64,000 bases of DNA from contig JAAALK010000081.1 in the NCBI GenBank assembly GCA_019279435.1, forward strand, positions 27,430,457-27,494,456, in the 5' to 3' direction. The translations under genes were made by a program, and so were the position numbers. This DNA is from Zizania palustris (lineage: Eukaryota; Streptophyta; Magnoliopsida; Poales; Poaceae). The notes under the pieces are model-generated. The model worked only from the letters and a program-made list of their open reading frames with translations, ran no database searches and was not told the origin of the DNA. This document shows, in pieces, positions 44,901 to 52,480 of this stretch (its first letter is position 1; every line of letters begins with the position of its first letter).

Positions 44901-47311
44901 TAGAGAACTATGGATTATATCAATGTGTAACATGTACAGTTTTGATAATGCACTAGATAACTAGATTAGAGTGAGTGAACATATTTTGTAGGGACTAATT
45001 CCTAACAGTAGAGAATTGAGCATCAGTAGAAAAGCTAAGTTAAATTAATTTTGATTCAAATTCAAAATTCAAATTTTCATTATCTAGAATAGGTACTGAA
45101 AGGATAAAATATTAAAATTTACCAACATTTATGTTTAATCCCAGAATGGCTTACTGGCAGGCCACACTGTATTGCTCAATGTTCTAAAAAGTGGTCATTA
45201 GGCTTTGTATGCAGTTGCATAAGTGTACAAGGTGACTTAATCTTGCCGATTGTTGCTAAGAACTTGAGCTAGGTCTACAAGGTTAAGCAGGTCACTTATG
45301 CAAATATAAGGCCACTCGTAAGGCCAACGTGCTCTGCTACTGCTGCCCTGGGCCACTGCCTCTTGCTCTACTTCTTGGCTACTTGCTGTATCGCTAGCCA
45401 CTGCTGCTCTCTGTTGACCGCTCTTTCTATTGGTGAATACTGCTACTATGCTACTGCATTTACCACTTAGTGATATTTTAGCCCATTATTCTTTACGTTA
45501 TTTAGAACTGAAATGTGCCTCCTATTTATGTACTACAGCAACATCGCATAGTGCCATTCTGACATTAATATATTCATAATGTCAAATAAGAAAAGCTAAA
45601 AACACACAAAAGGTCGCTTTCCTTATAAGCTCTGTGGCTCTGACAGGTAGGGTGACGGCACGAAACTGCTACCATTTTTAGAACATTGAGTGTGTTTTTA
45701 CTGACACGGGTTACGAGGTACGACTTAGTATTCAACAAGACAACTGTTAGAATTTATAACAACTACATTCGCCCATTAAATGGTATGATAGACCCAATTT
45801 TATGATTCAGTTATCCTATTCCTATCTGCTTATCCTCAAGCACAGAAAACTGTGAGCAATTAGCCAATTAGTTATAAAGAGTTAGACTGTCGAAGTGTTG
45901 AGTGTTGCCCATCATTTGTAAGTACAGCAACCATGTAGTGAATTTTGAGTAAAAATGTGTTGTTAACAAAAATGACAGCAACTAAATAGAATGTATGACC
46001 AATTCCCAGTGGTTGTCTTACTTTATTTTCAAATCATGAACTTTTTAACAGATACAGTCACAAATGGGTGGGAAAGAACTGTGGAGGTAAATGGTAAACT
46101 TTATACTTTATAGAGCGCTAAATTTTAATTCAGACTCTTATAGATCAGTTGAACACTTGAACATATAAAATCATACGTGTTCAAACTACGTTCGTGAGCT
46201 TCATCCAAAATAATTACTGAGTATTGCTTCAACTCAGGGTCTGAAAGGCTTTCACGCAGAAGAACACCATCTGTGAGGTACCTATGTATTCAAAAATTGA
46301 ATCAATCCACAAATTCACAGCATAGTTGCCATACAAGAAATGCTGATCACATTCAAGCTAAGTGAGGCTTACTTTATGCAAGTTCTCTCTGAAGTTCTGT
46401 CTTCAAATCGGATGGCATAACCAACTTCATCCCCAAGTGGAACACCAAGTTCCTGCGCTACCCTCCTGCAAATAATTCAAAATGCTATCATTCACAATGG
46501 CATTCTAACAATTTTTTCAGACTTGAATACTGGACAATTAGACTGCAGCTGACACTATTCCTTCTTTGCACGTGTAAACAGCATATAAGATATCATCCAA
46601 TCCTGTAAATTTTGCTCTGCTAATCAACCATGAAGAACCACTTCAAAATGTTTTACCCTTAACATACACTTTTTTAATTAAAAGAAATAGCTATACAACA
46701 AACAGCTCCAGTTGTTACAGCCAGGGTTCTCATATCTGTTCAACTCCATCACCTTTCCAAATTGGCAAATTTCAAGCTGAATCTTCAATCCCCAGATCCT
46801 CTAAGTGTTAATTGCATAATCCAACACATTTGAGAGCTTTTCGACTGTCTCACAAATATTCAGTAGAATATATCCTGAGTTAAATAGAAACCAACAGTTG
46901 AAAATAACAACATAAATAGCCACGGTAGAAGTTGTATTGATATCCGTAGCTCCTACCCTTCACGCAATTAACCACGGCAGTAGCAAATAACAACGCGCGC
47001 GCGCGCCTGCGGGAGCAGGGAGACAAGGGAAGCATGGAGAGTGGGTACCTGGCGACGGAAACGGCGGCGACGCGGCGAGGCTGGGTAACGGCTATGGCCC
47101 CGCGGCGGGAGTAGCCGCAGCGGTGGAGTATCTGGGATAGCTGGGTGCTCTTACCCGAACCAGTCTCGCCGATCACCACAACCACCGTGTTCGCCTCCAC
47201 CGCCGCCACGATCTCGTCCGCGTGCTCCGAGATCGGCAGCGGCTGCGGCGGCGATGGCATGGCCGGAGGCGGCGGGGATGTTTTAGGGTTCGAATTTTCT
47301 TCTCTTCTCAT
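14106..47311 (-). CDS. DEAH4: DEAH-box ATP-dependent RNA helicase (DEAH4-type, Prp22/DHX8-related)
   Basis: Sixteen exons on the minus strand keep one frame of 718 codons: 47311-47049, 46465-46373, 46281-46177, 44578-44361, 43634-43582, 43238-43122, 42388-42297, 41359-41273, 41161-40947, 38062-37970, 37553-37430, 37344-37203, 26490-26421, 15602-15445, 14514-14339 and 14256-14106. Motifs in order: GETGSGKST (I), TQPRRVAA (Ia), LDEAHERSLNT (II), ITSATLDG (III), FMTGM, NVAETSLTVDGV (V) and QRAGRAGRTRPGKCYRLY (VI). The helicase-associated and OB-fold regions follow, and the end is AARERYLARKGKK. It matches Arabidopsis At1g27900 along its whole length as I remember it. Such proteins remodel RNA-protein complexes in the nucleus, probably in splicing. 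Intron 6 is GC-AG; the others seen are GT-AG. Introns 9, 12, 13 and 14 are filled with transposons, yet no exon is damaged. Confidence 0.93.
14711..15224. mobile_element. non-autonomous hAT-like element, copy 2 (DEAH4 intron 14)
   Basis: It begins AGGTCCGTTTGGTTCTGCT, and its right end in reverse complement reads AGGGTGCGTTTGCTTCTGCT, a clear terminal inverted repeat. Repeated CACAACAG motifs precede the right end. The interior matches copy 1 at 12989-13471 closely. No transposase is present. Confidence 0.75.
16065..16209. mobile_element. MITE embedded in a TA microsatellite
   Basis: Left arm CAAATGCTATTCTACACC and right arm, in reverse complement, CGGGAACGCTATTCTACACT form imperfect inverted repeats of about 45 bases, each holding the TTCTACAC motif twice. 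TA repeats flank it on both sides (16045-16064 and 16210-16221). This resembles rice Micron elements, which sit in TA tracts, but I cannot confirm the family from memory. Confidence 0.7.
16633..16830 (+). mobile_element. hAT-like fragments beside the LINE
   Basis: Bases 16647-16711 encode an acidic tail (DDVDMDASNNFDEFAIDDF) ending in TGA, like the C-terminal tails of some plant hAT transposases. At 16812 the sequence CATGCTTTTTAAGGCATCGC resembles the termini of the hAT elements at 30492, 38378 and 39948. No matching second terminus was found, and the LINE begins soon after. Both assignments are tentative. Confidence 0.35.
16990..19260 (+). mobile_element. 5'-truncated L1-type LINE
   Basis: The element has lost its ORF1 and endonuclease and starts inside ORF2 near KVDSPTSVNDFRPISLVN. 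The 3' untranslated region ends ACTCTCCTGCTGGTTATTCT followed by a short A tract (19252-19259). A fragment with a closely related 3' end lies at 62173-62488 on the minus strand. It lies in DEAH4 intron 13, antisense to the gene. Confidence 0.9.
17004..19084 (+). pseudogene. LINE ORF2 remnant: reverse transcriptase and zinc-binding domain, frameshifted
   Basis: The first frame (17004 to about 18250) encodes reverse transcriptase: NDFRPISLVNSAVKVISKI, ANRLQPLMSRIIHPNQYGFI, KLDFEKAFDTVEHSTI, GVRQGDPLSPLLFVIAAE, the catalytic QYADDTIIF, then PYLGLPLDIRKPRF. Near 18250 the frame moves by one base, and the frame ending at 19084 continues with VGNGRTVSLWYDLW and the zinc-binding region NKIRIFFWLL, CALCQNG and HLFFSC, and then WSLWIHRNNCIF. 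The catalytic aspartates remain, but the frameshift and the missing 5' end make it inactive. Confidence 0.88.
19492..19591 (+). repeat. 5' LTR of copia 1
   Basis: Starts TGTTAGAGTGTGTG and ends CTCTTCCTACA directly before the primer-binding site. At 100 bases it is unusually short for a copia LTR. Confidence 0.92.
19659..21562 (+). pseudogene. copia 1 gag and protease region, frame-disrupted
   Basis: The leader and first part are extremely GC-rich and give Pro/Ala-rich readings in several frames. A recognisable gag core lies at about 20655-20990 (QNIWVAIEGQFLGNREARA, EYCRRTKGMADSLRDLGE, LNILRGLGDSYAHLRTWI). A glycine/arginine-rich stretch near 21100-21170 takes the place of a zinc knuckle. 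The protease motif WVADSGASFH lies near 21440-21470. The gag core and protease share one frame, which is lost near 21535, where the following frame takes over (SIMVGNGSCLLVTSVGD). The gag start is unclear. Confidence 0.75.
21535..24939 (+). pseudogene. copia 1 integrase, reverse transcriptase and RNase H, nearly intact
   Basis: One frame runs from the GAG-pre-integrase motif (LWHRRLGHPGVDIL), with a stop at 21883-21885, into integrase (LDDFSHYSWTF, CDNGHEFDN, PYTSPQNGKAERMIRTTNN). The reverse transcriptase has KWIWTHKRKADGS, QLDVKNAFLHGTL, LYGLKQAPRAWYSR and the catalytic YVDDI. A second stop lies at 23959-23961. RNase H follows (DWAGCPDTRRSTSGYAVFL). Near 24528 one base is missing in SSAE/EYRA, so the frame continues in that of 24486-24881, which ends GAVRVLHVPTTSQFADIFTK. 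Two stops and one frameshift make the copy defective, although every domain is present. Confidence 0.9.
24876..25000 (+). repeat. 3' LTR of copia 1
   Basis: Same borders as the 5' LTR but 125 bases long: the GT tract is longer and an extra GGGCCCCCCGGTGTGT-like block is present. Confidence 0.92.
25634..26257. mobile_element. hAT-like non-autonomous element with CGATAC subterminal repeats
   Basis: The termini TATGTATCACCG (left) and CGGTGATACATA (right) are exact inverted repeats. The 8-bp duplication TTGATCAT flanks it at 25626-25633 and 26258-26265. Both ends are rich in CGATAC/GTATCG motifs, as expected of subterminal transposase-binding sites. The interior has a tandem GCCGTCATAGTAGCCGC-type duplication (about 25925-26055) and no coding region. 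Confidence 0.85.
27070..27356 (+). repeat. 5' LTR of copia 2
   Basis: Starts TGTGGAAAGTAATCC and ends GTGTTCCTGACA. It differs from the 3' LTR by three single-base transitions, at GAGTCTGC/GAGCCTGC, GGAACC/GGAATC and CTCGCC/CTCACC. Confidence 0.95.
27394..28561 (+). pseudogene. copia 2 gag with zinc knuckle, broken by stops
   Basis: The frame starts with ATG at 27394 (MEDQATTSSGSTNNS) shortly after the primer-binding site. It contains LTKTNYSEWALLMKVKLKA, a stop at 27574-27576, then LRRKFDLATFNDDETIEDF and SVPPRFKQIVLAITTL, and a second stop at 28027-28029. Further on is the CCHC zinc knuckle CRRCGKMGHWAREC (about 28190-28232), read in the frame of 28204-29460. These stops replace sense codons in an otherwise normal gag. 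Confidence 0.85.
28204..30491 (+). pseudogene. copia 2 protease, integrase and first half of reverse transcriptase
   Basis: The protease active site reads WILDTRATNHMS where DTGATN is expected, a glycine-to-arginine change. The GAG-pre-integrase motif (WRWHERFGHVNVAALRKLA) and integrase (LVDDLSRYMWVAV, TDRGGEFTS, YSPQQNGVVERRNGT) follow. A stop is at 29458-29460; then VLNRCPTKSVEGKTPFEAWY. Frame changes occur near 29,860-30,050. Reverse transcriptase resumes at 30054 (WRKAMREEMESIEENRTW, KYKARLVVKGYAQRHGIDYD, HHMDVKSAFLNGD) and is cut at 30491 by the hAT insertion. Confidence 0.88.
30492..31284. mobile_element. hAT element A of the CATGGTT-terminus family, inside copia 2
   Basis: The left end CACGGTTGTCACGGCG matches the reverse complement of the right end, CATGGTTGTCACGACG, with two mismatches. 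The 8-bp duplication ATGGAGAT flanks it (30484-30491 and 31285-31292). Both ends carry clusters of CTAGGCG/GCCTAGG motifs. The interior is GC-rich, with a run of CTCCCCTGTG-type tandem repeats (about 30920-31115). There is no transposase. It cuts the copia reverse transcriptase frame, so it arrived after copia 2. Confidence 0.9.
31293..32491 (+). pseudogene. copia 2 second half of reverse transcriptase and RNase H
   Basis: After the hAT element the reverse transcriptase continues with VYVEQPAGFVVAGQEHKVL and LRKALYGLHQAPRAWNEK. Near 31500 one base shifts the frame from 31311-31535 to 31502-32491, which carries the catalytic VYVDDLVITG. RNase H follows: DVDTRKSTTGVIFFLNES, CEAEYIAAANAACQALWLA, GQSKHIEVKYHLVRE and SEDQLGDILTKPLGK, with a stop at 32489-32491 just before the 3' LTR. 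Confidence 0.9.
32500..32786 (+). repeat. 3' LTR of copia 2
   Basis: Same length and borders as the 5' LTR (TGTGGAAAG to CCTGACA), with three single-base differences. It follows the purine-rich tract AGGAGGAGA. Confidence 0.95.
33489..34626 (-). mobile_element. internally deleted LTR retrotransposon (probably gypsy type) with target duplication
   Basis: LTR copies at 33489-33860 and 34421-34626 both start TGTCACCGGC on the plus strand and end ATGACA; the right copy has lost an internal part. The duplication CTACA lies at 33484-33488 and 34627-34631. On the minus strand the primer-binding site TGGTATCAGACGG is at 34405-34417 and a polypurine tract lies at about 33861-33874. Only about 560 internal bases remain, so it cannot move by itself. 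The gypsy assignment rests on the coiled-coil gag. Confidence 0.88.
34128..34382 (-). CDS. gag N-terminal fragment of the deleted LTR element
   Basis: An 84-codon frame starts MNSQSGTGLGSTIDDMLKAI shortly after the primer-binding site. It contains two copies of DAIEEKLQ, with heptad-like spacing typical of a coiled coil, as in the gag N-terminus of plant gypsy elements. It stops at the internal deletion. Protease, polymerase and integrase are absent. Confidence 0.6.
   Translation of the reverse strand: MNSQSGTGLGSTIDDMLKAIMQRLDAIEEKLQSLQPLQAKVVELEAVVTEWVDAIEEKLQPTQPLEERVATLEVLVQNLGWQHP
35229..35253. repeat. GA microsatellite
   Basis: About eleven GA units in DEAH4 intron 12. Confidence 0.9.
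35875..35946. repeat. terminal part of an AT-rich repeat family, copy 1
   Basis: Carries GATTAATTCAGT, ACCGATTAATCCCTA and CCGATAACC in the same order as 62551-62628. A related GATTAGCCGATTAAC lies at 34671, so the element may span about 34660-35960, but I could not find a target duplication. Confidence 0.5.
36158..36362 (-). repeat. LTR of a degraded LTR retrotransposon
   Basis: The ends TGTCATGT and ACATGACA are an exact 8-base inverted repeat. On the minus strand the LTR start is preceded by a long G/A tract (36363-36385), which serves as a polypurine tract. The interior of the element lies to the right (about 36386-36760). No second LTR or duplication was found. Confidence 0.65.
36386..36757 (-). 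pseudogene. possible 3' polyprotein remnant of the LTR element
   Basis: A minus-strand frame (36455-36757) leads towards the polypurine tract and LTR. Its end, STEVLVPWHDYAVVDTY, loosely resembles the region after gypsy integrase (normally of the type VLVKWxGxxxxDATWE). The rest is not recognisable. Position supports the call more than sequence does. Confidence 0.35.
37039..37144. repeat. hairpin with arms of about 40 bases (DEAH4 intron 12)
   Basis: The left arm AGAACTGATAGTCATTATCT (37039 on, to 37081) is repeated in reverse complement at 37105-37144, including GTAAGAACTGCTAA. The mismatches are a few bases in the central A/T run. The loop is about 23 bases. It lies 59 bases from exon 12. 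Confidence 0.8.
38668..38832. repeat. tandem repeat of about 50-base units within hAT element B
   Basis: Three to four units, each with GAAACCCAGCTG, CATCCTGGAGGGGATCT and CGGACTGGAGGA in this order, with small changes between units. Confidence 0.85.
38877..38938. repeat. CT microsatellite of about 30 units
   Basis: An uninterrupted CT run inside hAT element B. Confidence 0.95.
39948..40809. mobile_element. hAT element C of the CATGGTT-terminus family
   Basis: The left end CATACTTATCAAGGCG and right end in reverse complement CATAGTTATTAAGGCG are inverted repeats, and the 8-bp duplication ATGTTTGC is exact (39940-39947 and 40810-40817). AAGGCG motifs cluster at both ends. The left half (about 40,010-40,430) is GC-rich; the right half is AT-rich. 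It holds no transposase. Open frames in the GC-rich part look like chance. Confidence 0.9.
42389..43121 (-). other. GC-AG intron (intron 6 of DEAH4)
   Basis: On the minus strand exon 6 ends CCGAACAGCAG and the intron starts GCAATT at 43121. The acceptor is CATATTAG before exon 7 at 42388. The join gives PPEQQ-VRVFAPAPPNC, as in the family. The nearest GT downstream would add 14 bases, including a stop. Confidence 0.88.
42760..42859. repeat. degraded terminus of the CATGGTT hAT family
   Basis: Ends ACCTTAATAACTATG, nearly the same as the right end of hAT element C, with CACCTTGCGCC and GCCTAGCCTCACCTTACC motifs before it. The other end and the target duplication were not found. It lies within the GC-AG intron. 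Confidence 0.55.
44579..46176 (-). other. DEAH4 intron 3 (1.6 kb)
   Basis: The donor in reverse complement is GAACAC|GTATGA (46177/46176) and the acceptor is GTTTACAG (44579). It contains the inverted-repeat element at 45175-45690 and otherwise unassigned AT-rich sequence. Confidence 0.8.
45175..45690. mobile_element. inverted-repeat DNA element in DEAH4 intron 3
   Basis: The left end CTCAATGTTCTAAAAAGTGG pairs with the right end, whose reverse complement reads CTCAATGTTCTAAAAATGG. It is about 516 bases long with no coding region. No clear target duplication, so the superfamily (perhaps hAT) is open. Confidence 0.65.
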
Positions 47312-47610
47312 GTTTTTTTGCCGTTTGGACAGGAAAGAATGCTCGCTCGCTTTTACTCAGTTTTGGACACGGTTTTTTAGATATTAGAGAGCAATTAATT
47401 AGTGTGTTCATGTTTATCCTTATTAAATATAATATGAGACGAGAAATAAGAAAAAAATAATGTTATACCAACAGTATAGTTATCCAAAGTACACAATAAA
47501 ATACAAAACAACTTATTTTATACAATTCTTTATACAGTTGTAAAAGTTTTCCTTTTGTAAATCGGAGGGGTATTAGGTCATGTTTGGATCTCATGAACTA
47601 ATTGTTAGTA
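47312..47610 (-). promoter_or_regulatory. upstream region of DEAH4
   Basis: The 300 bases before the DEAH4 ATG are AT-rich after about 47400. No TATA box could be assigned with confidence. A Stowaway MITE begins at 47615. Confidence 0.3.
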
Positions 47611-47614
47611 GTTA

Positions 47615-47867
47615 CTCCCTCCGGTACATAAAAATAAGTCGTTTTAGGCTTGTACCAAGAGTGTGCTAAAACAAGTCGTTTTATATTTTATTGTGCATTT
47701 TAGACAACTATACCCCTCAAGTAGTACTACTTTTTTCTTGTTTTTGTGCTATGTTTACTCATGCACTATATTTAATAGGGGCAAACATGGAAAGTATACA
47801 CTAATTAATTGCTTATTGGTATGTGAAATCATGTCCAAAACGACTTGTTTTTATGTACCGGAGGGAG
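47615..47867. mobile_element. Stowaway MITE 1
   Basis: Ends CTCCCTCCGGTACATAAAAA and, on the right, TACCGGAGGGAG are inverted, and TA flanks it on both sides (47613-47614 and 47868-47869). The inner motif AAGTCGTTTTA recurs on both arms. A relative in opposite orientation lies at 52787-53040. Confidence 0.93.
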
Positions 47868-47869
47868 TA

Positions 47870-49119
47870 ATTTTTAGGCTTAGTTCATTCGGACATCTCA
47901 ATTAATTACTAAACTAATTGTTAGTTCATAGCTTAACTAATGGTTCCCTAAGCTAAGGGAACCAAGGTGATGCAGGCAGGCTAGAAATTGGAGAACAAGA
48001 GAGGGGAATTTTTGGGATTTTCATGTGCTAGATTTGGGAATTTACTAATTTTATTTGATTGTTTGTTATTTATGTAGATGATATATAAAATAATTAAGTG
48101 TATGCTAAAGTGATAAATAAAAAATAGAATGACAAATCACTAAATATTTGTGGAATTGAAGTTGTTTTCTTTTCCGCTGATGACTTTGGCTATTTTGCCA
48201 CAATTTGTATGATAACCTAGGCATTAAAAAGAAGGGAAAAGTAGAAGAAACGTAAAAGGAAGACGAGATAAAAATGAAAGAAGGGAAATAAAAATGAAAA
48301 CGTTTGAGTTTTTTTCAAAAATCTCAACATTTATAATTTTGAATATTTTAGGTATTTCAAGGATGTTAGAAATTAAAGGGTAATAGAGAATAATAAATAA
48401 TTTTAAAAACAATTATTAAATCTAGCAACCAACATATGTAAATGATTTATTTAGGGTGTCCTATAAAACGCAAAAAAATCGGACGGTGTTTTATCGCATA
48501 GTGAAAAATGTTTCACCTTCCTGTAAAAAATGCTTCAAACAAATGCAACATTCGGTGATATTATCTGCAACACCCTGTTGTTAAGTCTAATTGGTTTAAA
48601 CTCAATGTTTTATTCATACATTAGAGCATATGATTTTTTTAAAAAAAATCTTAGAACGTCTGGATTTTAATTTAATCCAAAAAAATATAACTTACCGAGT
48701 ACCGAGTGGTTGCGAGGCGTTGCAACGAGACAAAAATTACAAAATTAAAAAACATCGTGCAAATAAAGATGGGTAAAAATAGAATTTAGTTTGTTGTAAG
48801 AAAGAGAGAACAGTTTTTTAAGTAATATAGATAACAATACAATTTATTTTTTTAACTTATTACAACTTATGACGTTATGAGTCTATTTGTTTCGGTTTCT
48901 AGCAGTTATAGATTCTCGGTAGCTAGTTAATCTGAGTAGCTAGTGTTTTTCAACTTTTAGATTCTAGTTCATATCCAGATTCTACAGCTATCGATTCTCA
49001 CATCTGGATCATTTGTTACCGCATCAGATTTTAAAAATAACTTCCGTCGGAAATTAAAACAAACGTGCCCTACGTTACTCAAGCCACGTACAATGATGTA
49101 TGCAAGCATTCCGTTCTTG
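47870..49119. other. AT-rich intergenic stretch without genes
   Basis: No gene seen. Bases about 48881-49071 may be a small MITE, because the ends GTCTATTTGTTTCGG and AAAACAAACGTGCCCTA are loosely inverted. Confidence 0.4.
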
Positions 49120-49127
49120 TCCCGTGT

Positions 49128-49819
49128 AGGGATGTCAATTATACCCGTCTACCTGTTTACCCGCGGGTAAAAATCTTATTAGAGTCGGGTTTGTTTCATT
49201 TTTTATACCCGCAGGTATGATAATGGGTCAAATCTTATACCCGACGGGTAAACGGGTATGGGTATAGGTATTTAGTACCCATACCCGCTTTACCCGAAGT
49301 ATATAAACCCATTTCAAAAATTAAAACCCTAACCCCAGGTTTCATGCTCCCAGCCACTCCTCTGACCCCCACTCGTGACCCCCCCACCCCGTGAATCCCT
49401 TCCACCGCCGAGCCTCGCGCCGCCAGCCGTCGAGCCCGCGCCGCCGGCCGTCGTCCGCCGAGCGCCCCTGAGCCCCGCTCCGCCGAGCACCAAGCTCCGC
49501 GCCGAGCGCCGTCGAGCACCAAGCTCCGCGCCGAGCACCGTCGAGCCCCGCGCCGCCGTTCGTCGAGCGCCCCCGAGCCCCGCACCGAGCATCGCCGAGC
49601 CCCGCGCCGCCGGCCGCCGAGCCCAGCGCCGCCGTCCACATTGCTATTTTTTTGTTCATGAGTAAACAAGTATACCCGCGGGTATACGGTACCCGCGGGT
49701 ATCAGGTATGGGCACGGGTTTTTACCCGTCGCGGGTAGCCGGTACGAGTACGAGTATGAATTTTTTTTACAGGTACAGGTATGGTATGTAATACCCGTGA
49801 TACTCAGCTGCCATCCCTA
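49128..49819. mobile_element. non-autonomous hAT element with ACCCGCGGGTA motifs
   Basis: The termini TAGGGATGTCA (left) and the reverse complement of the right end, TAGGGATGGCA, match with one change. The 8-bp duplication GTCCCGTG is exact (49120-49127 and 49820-49827). Both subterminal regions repeat ACCCGCGGGTA and ACGGGTA. The centre (49400-49640) is a GC-rich tandem-like stretch built on CGAGCCCCGCGCCGCC; open frames there are not believed to be genes. Confidence 0.92.
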
Positions 49820-50029
49820 GTCCCGTGCTCTTTCGTCTCGTGTACGCGGGCAAACATCTTTGCAAGTGGCGGCCATTACACCATCGTCCGGCACTCCTTC
49901 GTATGGGTGGTTAGGCCTTAAAAAACTTTTACTCATACTCCGTACAATGATGTTGGAGGCATTCCGTTCCAGTACACGCCTAGGAGTACGTGCATGGGGC
50001 CTCGCGTGCATAATTCCGTGGGTGTTTGG

Positions 50030-50281
50030 ATATTATTCACAACCGATGAATTATTCGCGGGACGAAACTAATGAGTCTAATTACGTTATGATTTGACAAT
50101 GTGATGCTACATTAAATATTTGCTAATCATGGATTAATTAGTCTTAATAATTTTGTCCCGTAAATTATACTCCGATTCTGTAATTATTTTTATAATTAGT
50201 TTACGTTTAATCATTCGAATTGATATCCAAATATCTGATATGACACAGGCTAAAATTTAGCCTCTTGATTTAAACACCTCC
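50030..50281. mobile_element. MITE with GGTGTTTGGAT/AAACACC ends, copy 1
   Basis: Begins GGTGTTTGGATATTATTC and ends TTTAAACACCTC. The interior has ATGATTTGACAATGTGATGC and GGATTAATTAGTCTTAATAA, also found at 52167-52470. Confidence 0.7.
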
Positions 50282-52160
50282 TTCATCAGGCAAAGGTATG
50301 GATTTGAAAAGGACGGAACATTAAAAAAACGGAGGGAATATCTTTTTAACGGTTTTAAAAAACATTCCAATTTTACATGTATTTACTGTTTTATTTATAT
50401 CACTGTTTTGTTTTGTTGATTTTATTTTAAAAGTAAAGGTAGTACCGCGTGTGAAATGGCCACGAAGACAATCCTGTCTTTTATATCGTCCGATCAAAAT
50501 TTCCATCTTTATTGCCGTACTTTGTACCAAAACTAGTATTATCGTACATTATATATATATATATTACGTGCAATGCAAGCTCTCCACAAATATTTAAGAA
50601 TATATATATATATAATCGCATAATTAAATTGTAAAAAATGTGTATTTTTACTCGGATGATGTGAGCTTGAATTTACAAAAAATATCAGCTTAGCAAAGTT
50701 AACGATACATCAATATCGGTTTAGAAAACAACTAACCCTTATACCTTTTATTATTGGATCGATCGGACGGTTTATATTGCAGGTACATTTTTGGCAGAGA
50801 ATTTTATTATTAATATAGATAACTAATTAAATACTAACTATTAAGTTGAAAATTAGATTATTTTAGTTTTTTAAAAAATATTTTTAAACACATACTTTAA
50901 AAGACATGGCATGATAATAATGGCTCAGCCGCTAGGCAATATACTCGTTACGTCCTATAATATATTCTGTTCTAATTTAGAGATAACTTAAAAATCAGGT
51001 ACTGTCAGGTACTGTCACGTCAACAAAATCACTAGCATGATCGTCACGTCGGTAAAATCGACAGATCCAATAAACCATATTTTTTAGACTTATTTTTCCG
51101 GTTTAGAATAGTTCGGAAGTTAGAGTCTTGTTTTTAAGTTGAATATTATCTTTCGATAATACTAAGGGGTAAATTAGTTTTATTTATTTATTTCATTCAC
51201 ATTTCTTTCTTCTTCCCATCCGTCAATCGTGGTAGTTCTTCCATTCCTCTTCTTGCTGGTTGGCATCAGGAATCTTCCCCTTCGTCTTCCGCGCGCGACG
51301 AGATGGCATGGCCCCCGAGGGCAGAGGAGGTAACGGCTGACCTCCTCTTGCGTGCACGGCTGGCCAACGCAGAAGAGGAGAAAAGAAGCACCAATGCTTT
51401 CCGCGCCTCCGACCACCGTCCCCGACACCGCCGTCCTCCGGTCGCCATCCCTAAAACTAAACATCTGGCCTCCGTCTCCGTCCCCGGCCCCTGCTGCTGC
51501 AGATCCGAACCATCGCTTGTGGGATCCGGATGATCTATAGTTGGTGCAGGGTAGAAACACGGTGGCTTCAATAATCAATCCTGTTCCCCTTGACCTCAAC
51601 GGCCCTAACCCCAGTGACCATGGCTTCGGAGGTGGCATCGTGCGTGGTAGGCGGCGGAGCGCGGTAGGGTTGGGGAACGGCTCCTCTCAGTCCCTCGCGA
51701 TCCACGTTGTTCGGTGCAGACCCGCTCCGACGCTCCGTATGGAACCCGCTACGAAGTCTTTCTCCGACATCTGTCAAATGCAGAGAGGGCGATTGCCCTG
51801 TAGAGGATCTCAATTCGTAAGGTTACGCTTGCATCATGGTAGAGCTACACGTCATTGAGGCGGGTGGTCGTGCTGTGTAGCGCGGATGGTAGAGATTTTT
51901 AAAATATTATATTTTTTATTCAAAATTTTAAATCTGATTTTTATGTATGACAATTTGTAAAAATAAATCAGTAGACTAATTATATACATAGGGTTGTTTT
52001 TGCAAATTCCGAAATAGTATTTAAAATTTAAATAAAAATATATTATTTTTAAAAATTCGACCACGAAACTCTATGCGGCTGGCAGAGTCACAACAATATA
52101 TTTATACACAGGCCATGGCCCATGGAGATCACAATTGTACCAATTACTCGATTATATGCA
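50282..52160. other. intergenic stretch with a GC-rich island
   Basis: Mostly AT-rich, with a TA tract near 50545-50560. A GC-richer island at 51200-51860 is open in several frames (for example 51180-51638 minus). I recognise no domain or splice pattern and do not call a gene. Confidence 0.4.
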
Positions 52161-52166
52161 AATCTA

Positions 52167-52470
52167 GGGGCGTTTGGATTGAGGGACTAAATTTTAGTCT
52201 CTATAATATCGAATGTTTAGATATTATTTTGAGTATTAAATATAGACTATTTACAAAACTCATTCATAATCGGTGGATTATTGAAGAGACGAATTTAATA
52301 AGCCTGATTATGCTATGATTTGATAATGTGATGCTACAATAATAAATATTTACTAATCATAGATTAATTAGGCTTAATAAATTCGTCTCGTGAATTATCC
52401 ACCGATTATACAATTATTTTTATAACTAGTTTCAAATTAATGTTCAAACATCTGATGTGATATGAACTAG
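52167..52470. mobile_element. MITE with GGCGTTTGGAT ends, copy 2
   Basis: Starts GGGGCGTTTGGATTGAGGGA and shares ATGATTTGATAATGTGATGC and GATTAATTAGGCTTAATAA with copy 1. The right border is uncertain. Confidence 0.6.
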
Positions 52471-52480
52471 ATATAAGACT

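Noticed and set aside
51180..51638. 152-codon frame on the minus strand in the intergenic GC island
   Set aside because: Other frames on both strands are also open, there is no recognisable motif, and I could not build a splice model.
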